Shown here piece after piece: positions 23,647 through 34,303 of a stretch of 64,000 nucleotides of DNA. The notes under the pieces are model-generated. The model was not told the origin of the DNA, ran no database searches, and worked only from the letters and a program-made list of their open reading frames with translations. The position numbers and the translations under genes are program-made. The number at the start of each line of letters is the position of its first letter. The first letter of the stretch is position 1. Origin of the DNA: Tolypocladium sp. Sup5 PDA-1 (Eukaryota > Ascomycota > Sordariomycetes > Hypocreales > Ophiocordycipitaceae); NCBI GenBank assembly GCA_000750105.3, contig JPHH03000002.1, forward strand, positions 124,001 through 188,000. Reading direction: 5' to 3'.

Positions 23647-24090
23647 TCAAGTGCCTTCTTCCGCCGGAGTTGGCGGCGGTGGCGCGTCGGCCGGCGGCGG
23701 AGGGTCAACTTCAGAGCTCTTGGAACTCTTGGAACTCTTGCTGCTCGACGACTTGTGCCGTCGATTCCGACGCTTCCGGTACGAGAACTTGATGGAGTAG
23801 CGGTAAATGTAGAGGAAGACGCAGAGGCCCAGGATGAAGACTCCCAACACGACTCCGACGACGATGCCGATTTGGGCGTTGGTGTTGTCGGCCGGGTTGC
23901 CTGAGAATTCCCGTCTCTGAAGATGGCCCTTGCTGTCCAAGTCTCGGCGACCGAGATGCCTGATGACCGGTCTTCTGGACGCAGAGACCGATCTGGCCAG
24001 AGGCCCAGAGGCATGCCGTCCCACCGGCTTCTCGAGGCGACTTGGCGCCAGGGAGCCGGGAGATGCGCGCAGGGGCAGCGGGATATACAT
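23647..24090 (-). CDS. Small single-pass membrane protein with Ser/Lys repeats and Pro-rich tail
   Basis: Single exon, 147 aa from ATG 24090. The frame stays open upstream to about 24420, but that part has no protein-like composition. Residues 1-65 are basic and Ser-rich with several Arg-Arg pairs. GNPADNTNAQ then leads into one membrane helix at 73-96 (IGIVVGVVLGVFILGLC and on). The tail has YRKRRNRRHK, four SSKSSK-like units and a Pro-rich, acidic end. I believe similar helix-plus-KSS proteins occur in other Hypocreales, but no function is known to me. The start is uncertain. The gene faces the other small membrane protein at 22641-23108. Confidence 0.6.
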   Translation of the reverse strand: MYIPLPLRASPGSLAPSRLEKPVGRHASGPLARSVSASRRPVIRHLGRRDLDSKGHLQRREFSGNPADNTNAQIGIVVGVVLGVFILGLCVFLYIYRYSIKFSYRKRRNRRHKSSSSKSSKSSKSSEVDPPPPADAPPPPTPAEEGT

Positions 24091-26444
24091 CCACCTTGGG
24101 CGTGCCTCGCCTGCGGGTTTCTGGCCTCTGGCCAAGGGGAGGGGCAATAAGATCAAGACACGCTGAATGATGACTGCGAGAAATCGAAAAGAGAAAGGGC
24201 AAGGCGCAACGAAATCCCGGGCTGCTTGCAGTAGAAAAGGCGCTCCGTGGTCTCTGCGTACGTGTTCGCCGTAGGAGAGGGCACGCTTATTAGACACGCA
24301 GGACGCAGATTCCACCCTTGCTTGTCGCGGCGCCGAGCACGATGGCTGGGAGGCTCGCGCAAAACGACGGAGCCGTGTGGTCACTGCATACTCGTTAGGG
24401 GCTGCATATGCGCCTTGCATACGAGTGGTCTTTTCATGTGGCCGGCCTGCGGAGAGCAGCTTGCATGCAGGTTCGGCCTGGTTGGTGTATCACAGACTCG
24501 AGGGCCGCGATGAGAGGCCAATGACGAGCTGTGGGGTAGAGGGAGAGGGACTCGGGTTCCAATCAATCGGATTTGAGGCGGCCAGGAGGATGGCATGCCA
24601 TGACGAGCGATATGATGGCATGCTGGTGTGGTGGGTGAGAAGACGTCGTGGATGGAGATGGTTGATGGCCACGCATCACGGAAATCGGCTGAGCGCGGTA
24701 CGAACTGTCGTACCAAACACGATCGCAACTGGGTTGAACAGCATCTTTGCTCTGCGCCACTTGCGCCTGCAAGTTGTTGACTGAGCGGCACTCATGTCGA
24801 CGCTGACCCTCCCTCCCGAGCTTCACCAGCGCCCGGTCCCATCTGAGAGACATATTGAGGCAAGGAGAACAGACGCACAGAACAGACGCAGAGAACAGAC
24901 GTAAAGGGGACCGGCCGCTCCGGCAGCCAAAGGAACCCGGAGACCAGCAGCATGCGGGCCTACGACGCTTGTGGCATGCGGACACACGATATGCAGGACA
25001 ACTCATCAGCCGAACCCCGACTCCGGCGCCTGGTCGCGGCCCAGACCAGCCCCCGCGATGCAGCGCATGCAGCGCAGCACAGGGCATGCATCGTGTGCGA
25101 ACGCAGCTAGTCGCAGAGAATAGGGGAGGGAGGGGCGGGTCGGGCAGCGCTGGCGAGGTCACGATGCTCGCGGTCCTGGCCGGGGAGATGGTTGATAAGG
25201 TCAAGCAAGAATGGGTGCTGCGGTGATGTGTCGGTTGGGTGTGAATTGGGCAGGATTGAGACGGAGGGACGGATGGCCACGAATCCACGATATCGATCCA
25301 GGCGGCAGACGCGATGATAATGGCAGAAAAGAGGGACCAAAGTTGTGAGCCTGCTGGATCTGGCCGCGATGGCTGGATAAATCGACGATGGTGTTTGTGG
25401 GTGGTTGTCTCGGGATGGAACAGGCCAGGAACTCTGAAGCTTCGAGAAACCAATGTACCTAGGTACGAAGTAGGTGTCCAACGCATGCAGAGGTTTGCCT
25501 GAGGCAGCGCAGCGTTGGAATACGGAAGTCGACAACGTGGAACGGCAACTGCTCCTGCCTCCGCGCACGCGCGCAGCTGCCTCAGGTTTCCCGTCTCGAA
25601 CACTGCCTGGAAGTGATTCCATCTGGGCATCAACGATCATGACCAGCGGCTCATCTCGTCCCGAAACTCAACCCGCGGCGCCTGAAGAGTCGCGAGGGCT
25701 GGCCCGAACTTGCATCCAATTAGCTGACGCTGTTCTTTTTCTGGAATCTGTGCGCACATGACGTTTCCGAGGCCCGCCTCCGCAACTCCTTGCGCCAGAC
25801 ATCACAGCTGGTGGTGGACCCTCCATCACGGCGATCTCTCGCTTCGTTTAGGAGATTTAACGCTTCTTCCGCCTCAAATCTCAATGGATTCTCCCTGGAA
25901 TCACAACAGTTGCTGACCTTGACAGGTTCATCCTCACGCTTCAAGCCATTGGTCCAAGTGGGAAGCGAGGCTCGAAACGCCATCCCTGCACTTTCTCAAA
26001 CGTCGGCCCGCGTAGGCGTTCCAGAGACGCCAGATGGCCGCTCCTGCAACGGCTTGGACGGAGAACCTCCCATGATTCTGAGACGCACCGCCTTTCACCA
26101 GGGCCGTTTTCCCCGATGGCACCGCGGGCACCGCGGCCGGCCGCGTGTCTACACGTCTCCGTACCGTTTCGAATTGCACTGCTCTTCTTTCCCTTTCAGC
26201 CCTCGCCTCGGGCTGTGTTCCTGCGCCATGGTTTAGACGATTCATGTCATCCCTTGACTGTTTACGGGGTCGGCTGCTATTGCTGCCGAAGTCTTCGACG
26301 GGAACAAGGTTCCCTAGTAGTAACCGCTGATATACTCGGCTGCCTGCGTCGGGAATGCACAGTCTGTTTTGCTGGTAGTCTTCAAGATCAATGGTGTGCT
26401 GTCTGTGGTAATCTTCATTACCTTTCCAAGTACGGAGTACCAGC
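24091..26444. other. Long divergent intergenic region before the aspartic protease gene
   Basis: About 2.35 kb with no gene I can support. A minus-strand frame of 356 codons (24563-25633) starts with TTG and is dominated by Ser, Pro, Arg, Cys and His, so I treat it as chance. It contains a 13-bp-period direct repeat (24866-24901), tacctaggtacgaagtagg (25455-25473) and tacggagtac (26433-26442) three bases before the last leader codon. Confidence 0.45.
24866..24901 (+). repeat. Three direct copies of agaacagacg, 13-bp period
   Basis: Copies begin at 24866, 24879 and 24892. Intergenic, with no known role. Confidence 0.6.
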
Positions 26445-28147
26445 ATGGCACCGCCTTCCTTTCTCGTGTTCTTGTCTCTCGTTTTGTCGGTTCACTCAAG
26501 GCCACAGCTTCGCTATGACGGCCAAGACCGGGAAGAGTCATTGACTCTTCCCGTCGTTGCGCCCTCGACGAGATCCCTGCCAGTGGTCGATGGCGATATT
26601 TCGATGGGGGCCTTGCCTGTCCCACCAGGCTCAAAAAGAACTTTCGTTGGAAGCGAGCCATTGGGGACGACAGGCAATGCACCCTTTGGGGCACTCTCGA
26701 ACGACGATGTTCGGCGAAACTTGCCCAGCGACGATGCCAAGGGCTCCTCTGGCATCCTGACTCTGCCTGTGATCCACGCCGAGTTACCAGGGCTGGACAA
26801 GCGAGGCGTTGAAATAAGGCTGGAGAACCGCTCCGATGTAGCCTATTACGCTCAACGTAAGGCTCCCTTCGGCGAGCCTTGGATGCGTGCTAACGTACGT
26901 GTTACAGTCAATATCGGCAATCCTCCTCAAAAGGTCTTTGCCCAACTAGACACCGGATCCTTCGAGCTTTGGGTAAACCCAGACTGCAGAGGTCTACCCA
27001 TCGCCGACCAAAAGTTTTGCCAGGCCATTGGAAGATATGATCCCGCCCGCTCCTCCACGTCCGTCGTTAGTCAAGTTGGCACTTCTCTGAGATACGGCAT
27101 TGGTGCCGCGAACATTACCTACGTGGCCGACGACATTGCCCTCTCTGACTCTGCCAGCATGAAAAAGGTCCAGTTTGGAGTGGCCACCTCGAGCCAGGAC
27201 CAGTTCTCCGGCATCCTGGGCATCGGGTACGGCAATGGCTTCAACATCAGGTACAACAACTTCATCGATGAGCTTGCACTTCAGGGTGTCACAAAAACGA
27301 AGTCATTTAGCGTCGCCTTGGGGTCCAAGGATGAAAGACAAGGCGTCGTCGTCTTTGGAGGAGTCGATACATCCAAATTCACGGGGACTCTGGCGCCGTT
27401 GCCCATCATCCCAGCCGCGAAATCTCCCGACGGCGTTGCGCGGTACTGGGTGACTCTCAAATCCATCACCCACACGGGCCAGGGCGGAAATTCCGCATCC
27501 CTCGCTGGCAAGGCCATGACTGTGTTCCTGGACACGGGCGCAACGCTTACCCTGTTGCCGCCCGATGTGACCAAAGCTATGTCTACAGCGCTGAACGCCA
27601 CCGGAATGGACCTGAACGGCTTTTATACCGTCGACTGCGGGCTGGCCAAGATGAACGGGACCATTGATTTCGCTTTCGAAGGCGTCACGATCAAGGTGCC
27701 CTACAACGAGATTATTCGGGAGATTAAGACACAGCCGCCAATGTGCTACCTGGGCGTCATGTCGAGCGATATGTTTGTTCTGCTCGGCGACACATTTCTG
27801 CGGTCTGCATACGGTGAGTCATTGCCAGTTCACCTTCTATGGCAACGACCCCCAGAGCCTAACAATTGTAAATAGTTGTCTTTGACCTCAACGCCAACAT
27901 GACTTACATGGCCCCGTACACCAACTGCGGGTCAAGTCCCAAATCCATCAACGCGTCGTCTGACCTCAAAGGCCTCTCCGGGACATGCAACGCGCAAAAC
28001 GGCGTCAAGGGCGCTGGTGGTACCACAGACGTGGAAAAGACGGGGGACAAGAAGGCCAGCGCAGCGGCCAGTGTGCGTGGGGATGTGGGCTGGCTGGGAG
28101 CTGCGGCCGGCATCGTGACTTGTGCATTTGCCTGTGGCATATTGTGA
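26445..28147 (+). CDS. GPI-anchored aspartic protease (yapsin-like)
   Basis: Model: exons 26445-27813 and 27876-28147, with a 62-nt intron; 546 aa. The signal peptide is residues 1-19. A pro-segment of about 115 residues ends near GLDKRG, a Lys-Arg site suited to kexin cleavage. The pepsin fold carries both catalytic blocks: LDTGSFELW (Asp169) and VFLDTGATLTLL (about Asp363). The second exon adds VVFDLNANMTYMAPYTNC, then a Ser/Gly linker and a hydrophobic C-terminus (GWLGAAAGIVTCAFACGIL) typical of a GPI-attachment signal. Known yapsins cleave cell-surface proteins after basic residues and support wall integrity. A tacggagtac element lies directly upstream of the ATG. The 13-nt gtacgtgttacag at 26896-26908 resembles an intron but is coding. 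Confidence 0.9.
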
Positions 28148-28461
28148 GGCAGCTGGGTTGGAAGAAAAAGCGGCATGGCAAAGGCGTTATGGTACCCATC
28201 GGGTGGTGTATCATGGCAGAAGGAGTTGGTGTTTCTTGGGTTTTGCATTAGCGAGCAATAGCGACATGTTTTGATAGAGAAAGGGGGGTGCTGTTAGATC
28301 ATTCTACGGCACAAAGATTGGATGCCCTATAGATTCATTCACCAGGCCAAGTACGCATCCATATTTCACGCTCCCTGCCTGCCGTACCAGCGAGTGGTGT
28401 TGGCTGCGTAAACTCCTCCCTAGATCGACCGTATGCCTCACTCTTCCTTGCCATCACCATT
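28148..28461. other. 3' region of the aspartic protease gene
   Basis: Probable 3' UTR followed by the end of a decayed minus-strand ORF. Nothing else is seen. Confidence 0.4.
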
Positions 28462-28672
28462 CTACCTAATCTGCTGCACAAACTTGGGCCCCTTGCCAGC
28501 AGCAAACTCGCTCATTGAAACGCTGTACTCCGGCCAGAGCACGTCGTCACCGCCATCTAGTTTCCTCTAAATCATCGAGATGACCAAAGGGCCCGCCTGG
28601 TTCGCCACCAGCAAGTGCGTAGCATTCCCAATGGTCGTGCTGAACGTGTTCGAGTGTACATATATATATATA
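28462..28672 (-). pseudogene. Remnant of a coding C-terminus with an in-frame TAG
   Basis: On the minus strand one frame reads IGNATHLLVANQAGPL, then VISMI, a TAG (28569-28567), RKLDGGDDVLWPEYS, SMSEFAAGKGPKFVQQIR and a final TAG (28464-28462). The flow on both sides of the internal stop is protein-like and in the same frame. The stop could come from a CAG-to-TAG change. Upstream, a possible acceptor (ttcag) and donor (gtgagc near 28742) hint at an earlier exon, but I found no intact start. I do not recognise the family. Alternatives are a real gene with an unmodelled intron, or chance. Confidence 0.35.
28660..28672 (+). repeat. AT microsatellite
   Basis: Thirteen bases of alternating AT within the remnant region. 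Confidence 0.7.
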
Positions 28673-29153
28673 CAGAACAGTGGGCTCGATGAATCACGAA
28701 CCCATTGGATCAACGGCAAACAGGGGCAAACTGCTCACGCGTGGTGTTGTTGCCGGCGTGCGTGAACTGCTTTGAGGCGGGTCGGCTGAGAACATGATGT
28801 TGGCTGAGGGCGACGAAGGGGAAGAGTCAAAGGACGTCTGTTCCATCGCAGAGTAGACACCATGTAAGTGAGTCAGCGAAAGGAAGCGAGTGATGGAGAC
28901 ACATTGCGCTTGGGTCGAGACAGGCAGAGAGGATATCGCAGTCATTAGAGTCTATAGTAAAGGGACAAAAGAAAGCGTACAGATACAGGGTCGTAACCAT
29001 AAGAGCGCGCCAAGGCCAATCTAGTATAAGCCAAACCCACCGCCAGAACAAAAACGGCTCGCTCGTCTATAGTGGGATATCTCGTTTTTCCATCATCGCC
29101 CTCATCCTCCCCTTCACTCACTCAGGCCTGGGGAGATATAGGCGAGCGAGCAG
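28673..29153. other. Spacer upstream of the ORF remnant and downstream of the NAD(P)-binding gene
   Basis: No supported gene. It may include earlier pieces of the decayed minus-strand ORF (28694-28800) and the 3' UTR of the gene at 29154. Confidence 0.35.
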
Positions 29154-29897
29154 TTACCAGGTCAGGCCAACAGCCTTGCCCTCGTACTTGCTCGCCGCCT
29201 CGGTGCTCTCCAGCAGGTTGTCAAACATCCAGCGGCCGACGTCCTCGCGCGAGATGGTGTAGCCCACCTCCTTGTGCTCGATGCCGTCGCGGCCCTCGAC
29301 GTGCACGCGGATCGTCTTTTCGGGCTTCTCGCCGTCGACGAGCAGACTCGGGCGCACGATGACGAAGCGCTCGGCGCTGTCGAAGAGGCTCTTCTCGGCG
29401 ACGCGCTTGTCCGCGTGCGGCACGTGCAGCGCGTAGTGGTAGAAGGGCACCAGCAGCAGCGGCACGTCGCGGCCGTGCGTTGAGATGCCCGTCGTGCTGA
29501 CGACGGCGATGAGCGGGCGGCCCGTGGCCGTGCCGTCGGCGCGCAGCCTGGCGAGGGCCTCGAGGAGGGCGGCGATGCCCTTCTTGCAGACGTCCGGGTC
29601 GTCCATGGTCATCCTGGGCATGCTGAGGGTCCCGCCGATGGAGAAGCTGACGGCGTCGACGAGGCGCGCGGGGGCCGAGGGGCAGGCCAGGACGGAGGCA
29701 ACGGCGGCGGCGTCGTGCGCGTTGCCCTGCTTCAGCACCAGGTTGGCGGGCTTGTCCGGGAAGAGGGCCTCCATCTTGGCGGGCGTTCGGCAGAGGGCGA
29801 TGCAGGTGTGGCCGGCGGCGACGGAGCGGCGGAGGGCGGAGAGGCCGCAGCCGCCAGTGGCGCCGAGGAAGGCAATGGTCTTGGTGGGGGAGGACAT
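29154..29897 (-). CDS. NAD(P)-binding Rossmann protein (atypical SDR / NmrA-like)
   Basis: Single exon, 247 aa. The N-terminus TIAFLGATGGCGLSALRR is a textbook beta-alpha-beta with the GxxGxxG dinucleotide-binding loop. Later VVSTTGIS and the YHYALHVPHADKRVAEKSL segment follow the layout of NmrA/atypical SDR proteins, in which the usual YxxxK is partly changed (here HADKRVAEK). A C-terminal REDVGRWMFDNLL helix is also typical. Such proteins act as small reductases, epimerases or redox sensors; the substrate cannot be assigned. Codon use is very GC-rich. A TATAAAG box (30102-30108) lies about 205 bp upstream, and a (GAT)12 repeat lies in the leader at 30015-30050. Confidence 0.8.
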   Translation of the reverse strand: MSSPTKTIAFLGATGGCGLSALRRSVAAGHTCIALCRTPAKMEALFPDKPANLVLKQGNAHDAAAVASVLACPSAPARLVDAVSFSIGGTLSMPRMTMDDPDVCKKGIAALLEALARLRADGTATGRPLIAVVSTTGISTHGRDVPLLLVPFYHYALHVPHADKRVAEKSLFDSAERFVIVRPSLLVDGEKPEKTIRVHVEGRDGIEHKEVGYTISREDVGRWMFDNLLESTEAASKYEGKAVGLTW

Positions 29898-30014
29898 GTT
29901 GATGTTGTGATGGCAGATGTATTGATTAGAAGGTTGAGTGAGGGTCAGGCGGAAGAGCGTTCAAGTTGTACAAGAGCAGGGTGAATGGATCAAGGCAGAC
30001 GATGCAGGGATGAC

Positions 30015-30050
<36 letters not shown>
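30015..30050 (+). repeat. (GAT)12 microsatellite in a 5' leader/promoter
   Basis: Twelve uninterrupted GAT units, 118-153 bp upstream of the start at 29897, between it and the TATA box. Probably transcribed as ATC repeats. Confidence 0.85.
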
Positions 30051-30051
<1 letters not shown>

Positions 30052-30101
30052 TGAAGATGAGAGGCTGTTCTGATGCTGCTTCCTCTCGCGTCCCCAGGCT
30101 C

Positions 30102-30108
30102 CTTTATA
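30102..30108 (-). promoter_or_regulatory. TATA box of the NAD(P)-binding gene
   Basis: TATAAAG on the minus strand about 205 bp before the ATG at 29897. Confidence 0.45.
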
Positions 30109-31670
30109 TCCTTTCCCAAGCGCCTCGCGACCAACACCTCGCGCCCCCCTCCGTGCCTGTTCGGCGCGGTGGAGTCGCGGCGTTCATCCGGCGGCGTCTT
30201 CAAACCCCGGTGGCGTCTCCACGGAGCGGTACGGTGGCGTTCTTAGCACGTCTCACTCGATCCCACCAAAATCCTTCGCCTCACTAACAAGGGGCATGTA
30301 CCCGGGTCGGTTGTTGCTCCGTGGTGGCGCTCTTCGCGCCTTCGCGCCGCAGCCACAAAGACGACGCGAGCTGCGTGTCGGAAACTGCCCACGATGCCGC
30401 TGCCCTGTGCCGCCGCAGCGACGGGCAATGATTTGCTGGCAATGTTCGTCCAGGCAATCCTCGCTCTGACGGCGTGGCTGCCGCTGGCCCGCAAGCATAG
30501 AGGCGCGGTTACGCGTTGCGCCTCGTGGCTTGCTGCATCATCTGTGCCCCCCCCGGTCCTGGTGGCTCCTCGCGCTCTCGCATCGGCCCTCGCAAGCCAC
30601 CTTTTCGACGGGCCCGGCTGTCGCTCGCTGCCTGTTGATGGCTTCCAACGTCCGACTTCGACGACGACGTTAGTCCGTACTCCGTACCTCGTGCCGAAAG
30701 CCCTGTCGTGTCTGCCTGGGTTGCGCCAGCATGCCGTACGTAACTGTACGCGTTGATCATGGCGACTGCATGTCGTCGCGTCCGCAGCCAGCATCTACAT
30801 TTTGCCCACCCGTATCTGTACATCTACAGCACCAACACACACACGATGCGTCGCCAAACACGGCTCGTTTTACGCACATCCCGCGTCCCATCCCACGAGG
30901 CTTCAAACAATATCTTGACTCGTCGGCGCTGTTCCATCTTGACTCCCTCTCACCGCAATTTGCGCAGCGGCACGGTGCTGACAGCAGCATCCAGCAGCAT
31001 TAGCTCGCCGCCGACATGATTCCAAACCAACGTCCCGTCTTTTCCTCTCCGGGCTAATGTACGAGTGGGCAAGGTACCTTCGTAGTCAGCATCCACACTT
31101 GATGGTGAATGTGAATGCCGTCCAACGGTCCGACCTACTGCAGACCCCGCATCATCCCTCGCTCGCATTCAAACCCTCCCGCCGTGGCCCTGCGAGACGT
31201 CGGTCCCTCTCTTCCGACTCGGACGCGGATGTCGGTTGCAAGGCCGACTTCATGACAGCTGCACAGTCACGCCAATGTCCTCGGTTCGTTCAATAAGCCA
31301 TATTATTTCCCGCCCGCCGCGTCGTGCTACCCAAATGCTTCACTTACACCACGTCCACCATCAACTCGCTTCGGCCATGTGTACACGCGCTGTAATTCTG
31401 TTTCTGGCCCAAGCCTCGCAAGAGAACGGACGACCTCGCGGTCATTATAGTCCTCCAAGATAGGATACCAAACCCAAACCCATACGTACAAAATGCACGA
31501 GCAGAATGAATGCTCTGTAAACACAGCTCAAGCAGACATTGGCGATATTCCACCGCCGCCCAACGCGAACGAATTAGTAATGACTGGACAAGAGAATGCC
31601 TCCCGTTCCATCGCGCCGGTTCACCGTAGAAAACAACCTTGGCCAGACTGGCAGACAACGCAGCAGCTGC

Positions 31671-33169
31671 TTACAGCCAGTACAAGGCCACGCCAGCAAT
31701 GATCATGGCCAGCGCGCTCGCGCTCGCCTTGGTGCTGCCGCTCTTGCCGCTGCCGTTGTTGCCGCCGCCGTTGTTGCTGCTGCTGCCGCAGTTCTGGTTA
31801 AAGCTCTTGGTGTCGCAGCCCGAGCCCCCGGCAGTGGGCTGGCTAGATGCAGAGTTTCCTCCGCCGCCGCCGCTGCCGGAACCGCCATTGCTACCCGAGC
31901 CGCTGTGGTCCTGGCCCGAAGACCCGCCGCCGGGGATGTTGTTCTGCGTCTTCGAAGGGTTGGCTGCGCTGGACGAGGCCGACGACTTGTCCTGCTTGCC
32001 CTTGTCCATGTCGAGACCCGAGGCTTCCAGGGAGCCGAGCACCGTGTTCTTGTCACCGTCGATGACGGTGTCATTGGTGCCCTTGGCGTCGTTGTACGTG
32101 TAGCTCTTCCCCTTGTTGGTGCCGGGAGCGTTCGTGGCGTTGTAGCATTCAATCGATACTTCTGAGAACGTAGCATAGAAGTAGCCGGCCTGTTTGACGT
32201 CGTCGGCGTTCCAGTCAATCTCGCCACCGGCCCAGTCGATGGTGCCCTTGGCGTTGCTCGCCAGACCGCCGGGCCAGATGGACAGCTGCACGCGTGCCGG
32301 GGTCTGGGGGAACATCCACTGCTGGGTCGTCTCGTTCCAAGTATCCTTGCGTTCCTTGCTGCGACCGACCTGGCCGTCGACGAGCCACTCGATCTTGTCG
32401 GGGGTCCAGCGGATCTCGTAATCGTGGAAGTTGTGGAAGGTGTCGGACAAGGAAATGTTGCCAGAGTTGTGGTCTGCACACACACACACACAAACGCGTT
32501 AGCCGACTTGCGCTTCAGTGCCATATTAGGATTGCTCGCTGACTTACAGTCGGGAATTCCCTGGAAGTAGTAGTTGGTCTGGGCCATCTGCAGGTCCACG
32601 CCAACAAACTCGTAGTCAATCTCGTCCTTGACATCCGAGAGCAGGATAAAGGCCGTCACGACGCCCTTGCCGCGGCTCGTCTTGAACCTGGCCTTGACGT
32701 TGCCGTACCACAGGTACGCCGTCGACGCCAGCACGGTGCCCACGCTGTTCTTGGGCATCGTCAGGAGGACGTTGCCGTCGAGCTGCGCCGGCTCGCCCTG
32801 GGCCACCCAGTCGGCCTTGGTGGCGTCGCCGAGGTAGCTGCCAATATCGACAATGCTGTTGAGATTTTGAAACGTTGTCGTCGTGCTCTTGCAGACGGGC
32901 TGTGGGGCGCACGAGTCGAGCGAGAAGGACATGCGCGGGTCGCAGCCGCCGAGGCAGTACGCGCCGACACCGCATTCGCCATATTCTGCACAGAAAAGAA
33001 AGTCAAGGTCAGCCCATCTGAAGTGTCTGCGGTAAGTTTAGTGGAGGAGAGACGCCAACTTACGGGAGCAGCACGGGGAGTCCTTGGGGCATTTGCTGCC
33101 TAGCGAGCACTTGGTCGCAAGAACAGTCCAGGCGCCCAGGAAGGCGGCAAGCGTTGCAGAGCGCCGCAT
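31671..33169 (-). CDS. Crh/Utr2-type GH16 cell-wall chitin-glucan transglycosylase, GPI-anchored
   Basis: Model: exons 33169-33064, 32985-32548 and 32473-31671; introns 78 and 74 nt; 448 aa. A signal peptide (1-19) is followed by a Cys-rich chitin-binding module (CBM18-like) with CPKDSPCCSQYGECG and YCLGGCDPR. The GH16 catalytic motif is DEIDYEFVG (about 156-164), with two Glu and one Asp in the ExDxE arrangement. Later NNHDYEIRW-like and WNADDVKQAGYF strands match Crh proteins. The tail is Ser/Gly/Asn-rich and ends in a hydrophobic GPI-type signal (ALAMIIAGVALYWL). The family cross-links chitin to beta-1,6- or beta-1,3-glucan at the wall. The last intron's acceptor is preceded by (TG)8 in place of a pyrimidine tract. 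Confidence 0.92.
32477..32492 (-). repeat. (TG)8 microsatellite at a splice acceptor
   Basis: (CA)8 on the plus strand, read as (TG)8 immediately before the cag acceptor of the last intron in the Crh gene. Confidence 0.8.
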
Positions 33170-34303
33170 CTTGAAGTTCGCGACGCGACGAAGAAATATT
33201 GGAGGAGTCCGAACGTTTTCGAGGTCGCGAGGCCGATGTGTCGACTAGGCGTTTGAGGCTCACGCGACTGGCGGAAACGGTTATGCGTACTCGTATCAAA
33301 CGCTGCGGAAAGAACAACGGCTTGAACGGCCAAGGCTTCCGTGGAGGCGCAGGCGCAGACAAGCAAGCGAATGAACTTGTCTCAGCCGACTGAGTCGCCC
33401 CTTCTCCCGACGCTGCGGATTGTTTATTTGCGGGCTCCGGCGCGGAATGCAAAGGCGATGGTTATCGCAGGCTGTTTAATGAGACTCGAGACAGTGGAGC
33501 CTCCCGTGTGTCCGTCTGCCTTGAGAGCGTCTGCGGCACTGACAGGCAGGGACCAGGACCCGGGGCGTCTGTAGCGCGCTGGTTGGGCCCGAGACAAAAG
33601 CAATATGTCGTCGACAAGCAGGCCGTCGCACGTCGGTCGGCTCTGGACTCAGGAGGCGTACGACCACAGCGTCTCGGTTCTGCAGGGAGGTTTGGCGACA
33701 CGGCCGGGGAATAACGGGTGGAGGCGGTACTACACCACAGCGATGCAGGTCGGCAGTACCAGGACTGGAAATTACACGCACACGCACGTGTGCCTTTGCT
33801 TTGCTTTGCTTGAACGAGCGACGAGGAACAGCTTAACGACTCGCTGATTCCTTCTTTCGAATGCCCAGAAACGACCGCGGGAGCTGGAGCAGAAGGCGAT
33901 GCAGGCAAGGCAGGGCACGGCCTGAGGAGGGGAGGGAAAAAAGGAGCTGGAGCAATAAAACGGCGGGTCACGCCGACAAGTGGAGATTGGCCCAAGGCCA
34001 GCTCGAGCTCGAGCCCAGTCAGACTCTTCAGCGTGGCGATACGACCCCAGCTCCCCAAATACGAACCGGCAAACGGCAAGCCGAGAAATACCAATGCCCA
34101 AGAGGGCAACTGTCACGCTATTCATGACCGTGCAGCTCTTTGCCATTGGCCACGCTCGTCTGCTGCTACGGGCACATCATTGCCCTGAAAGGCCACCATC
34201 GACACTGCACTGTTTTTGAGCCCTACTCGTACGGCCGTCATCTTGGCTCACTGATTCTGCTGTTGTCAATTATCGTCCCTTCTACACCCGATCCGCCAGC
34301 GCT
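33170..34303. other. Promoter of the Crh gene and 3' side of DBP9
   Basis: About 1.1 kb with no supported gene. The open frames are rich in Arg, Ser and Pro on both strands and I reject them. Confidence 0.45.

Larger units (their letters stand above)
29898..31670. other. Promoter of the NAD(P)-binding gene and 3' side of the Crh gene
   Basis: About 1.77 kb with no supported gene. It contains a GAT repeat (30015-30050), a TATA box (30102-30108) and gtactccgta at 30677-30686. Frames read here have low-complexity composition. Confidence 0.45.

Noticed and set aside
24563..25633. Minus-strand open frame of 356 codons
   Set aside because: It begins with TTG, is dominated by Ser, Pro, Arg, Cys and His, has no domain pattern and lies in a promoter-like spacer.
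25934..26446. Minus-strand frame of 170 codons divergent from the protease gene
   Set aside because: Its ATG overlaps the protease ATG on the opposite strand and there is no domain or compositional support.
26896..26908. gtacgtgttacag in the aspartic protease gene as a possible intron
   Set aside because: Only 13 nt, too short to splice; reading through gives the conserved VTVNIGNPPQ segment.
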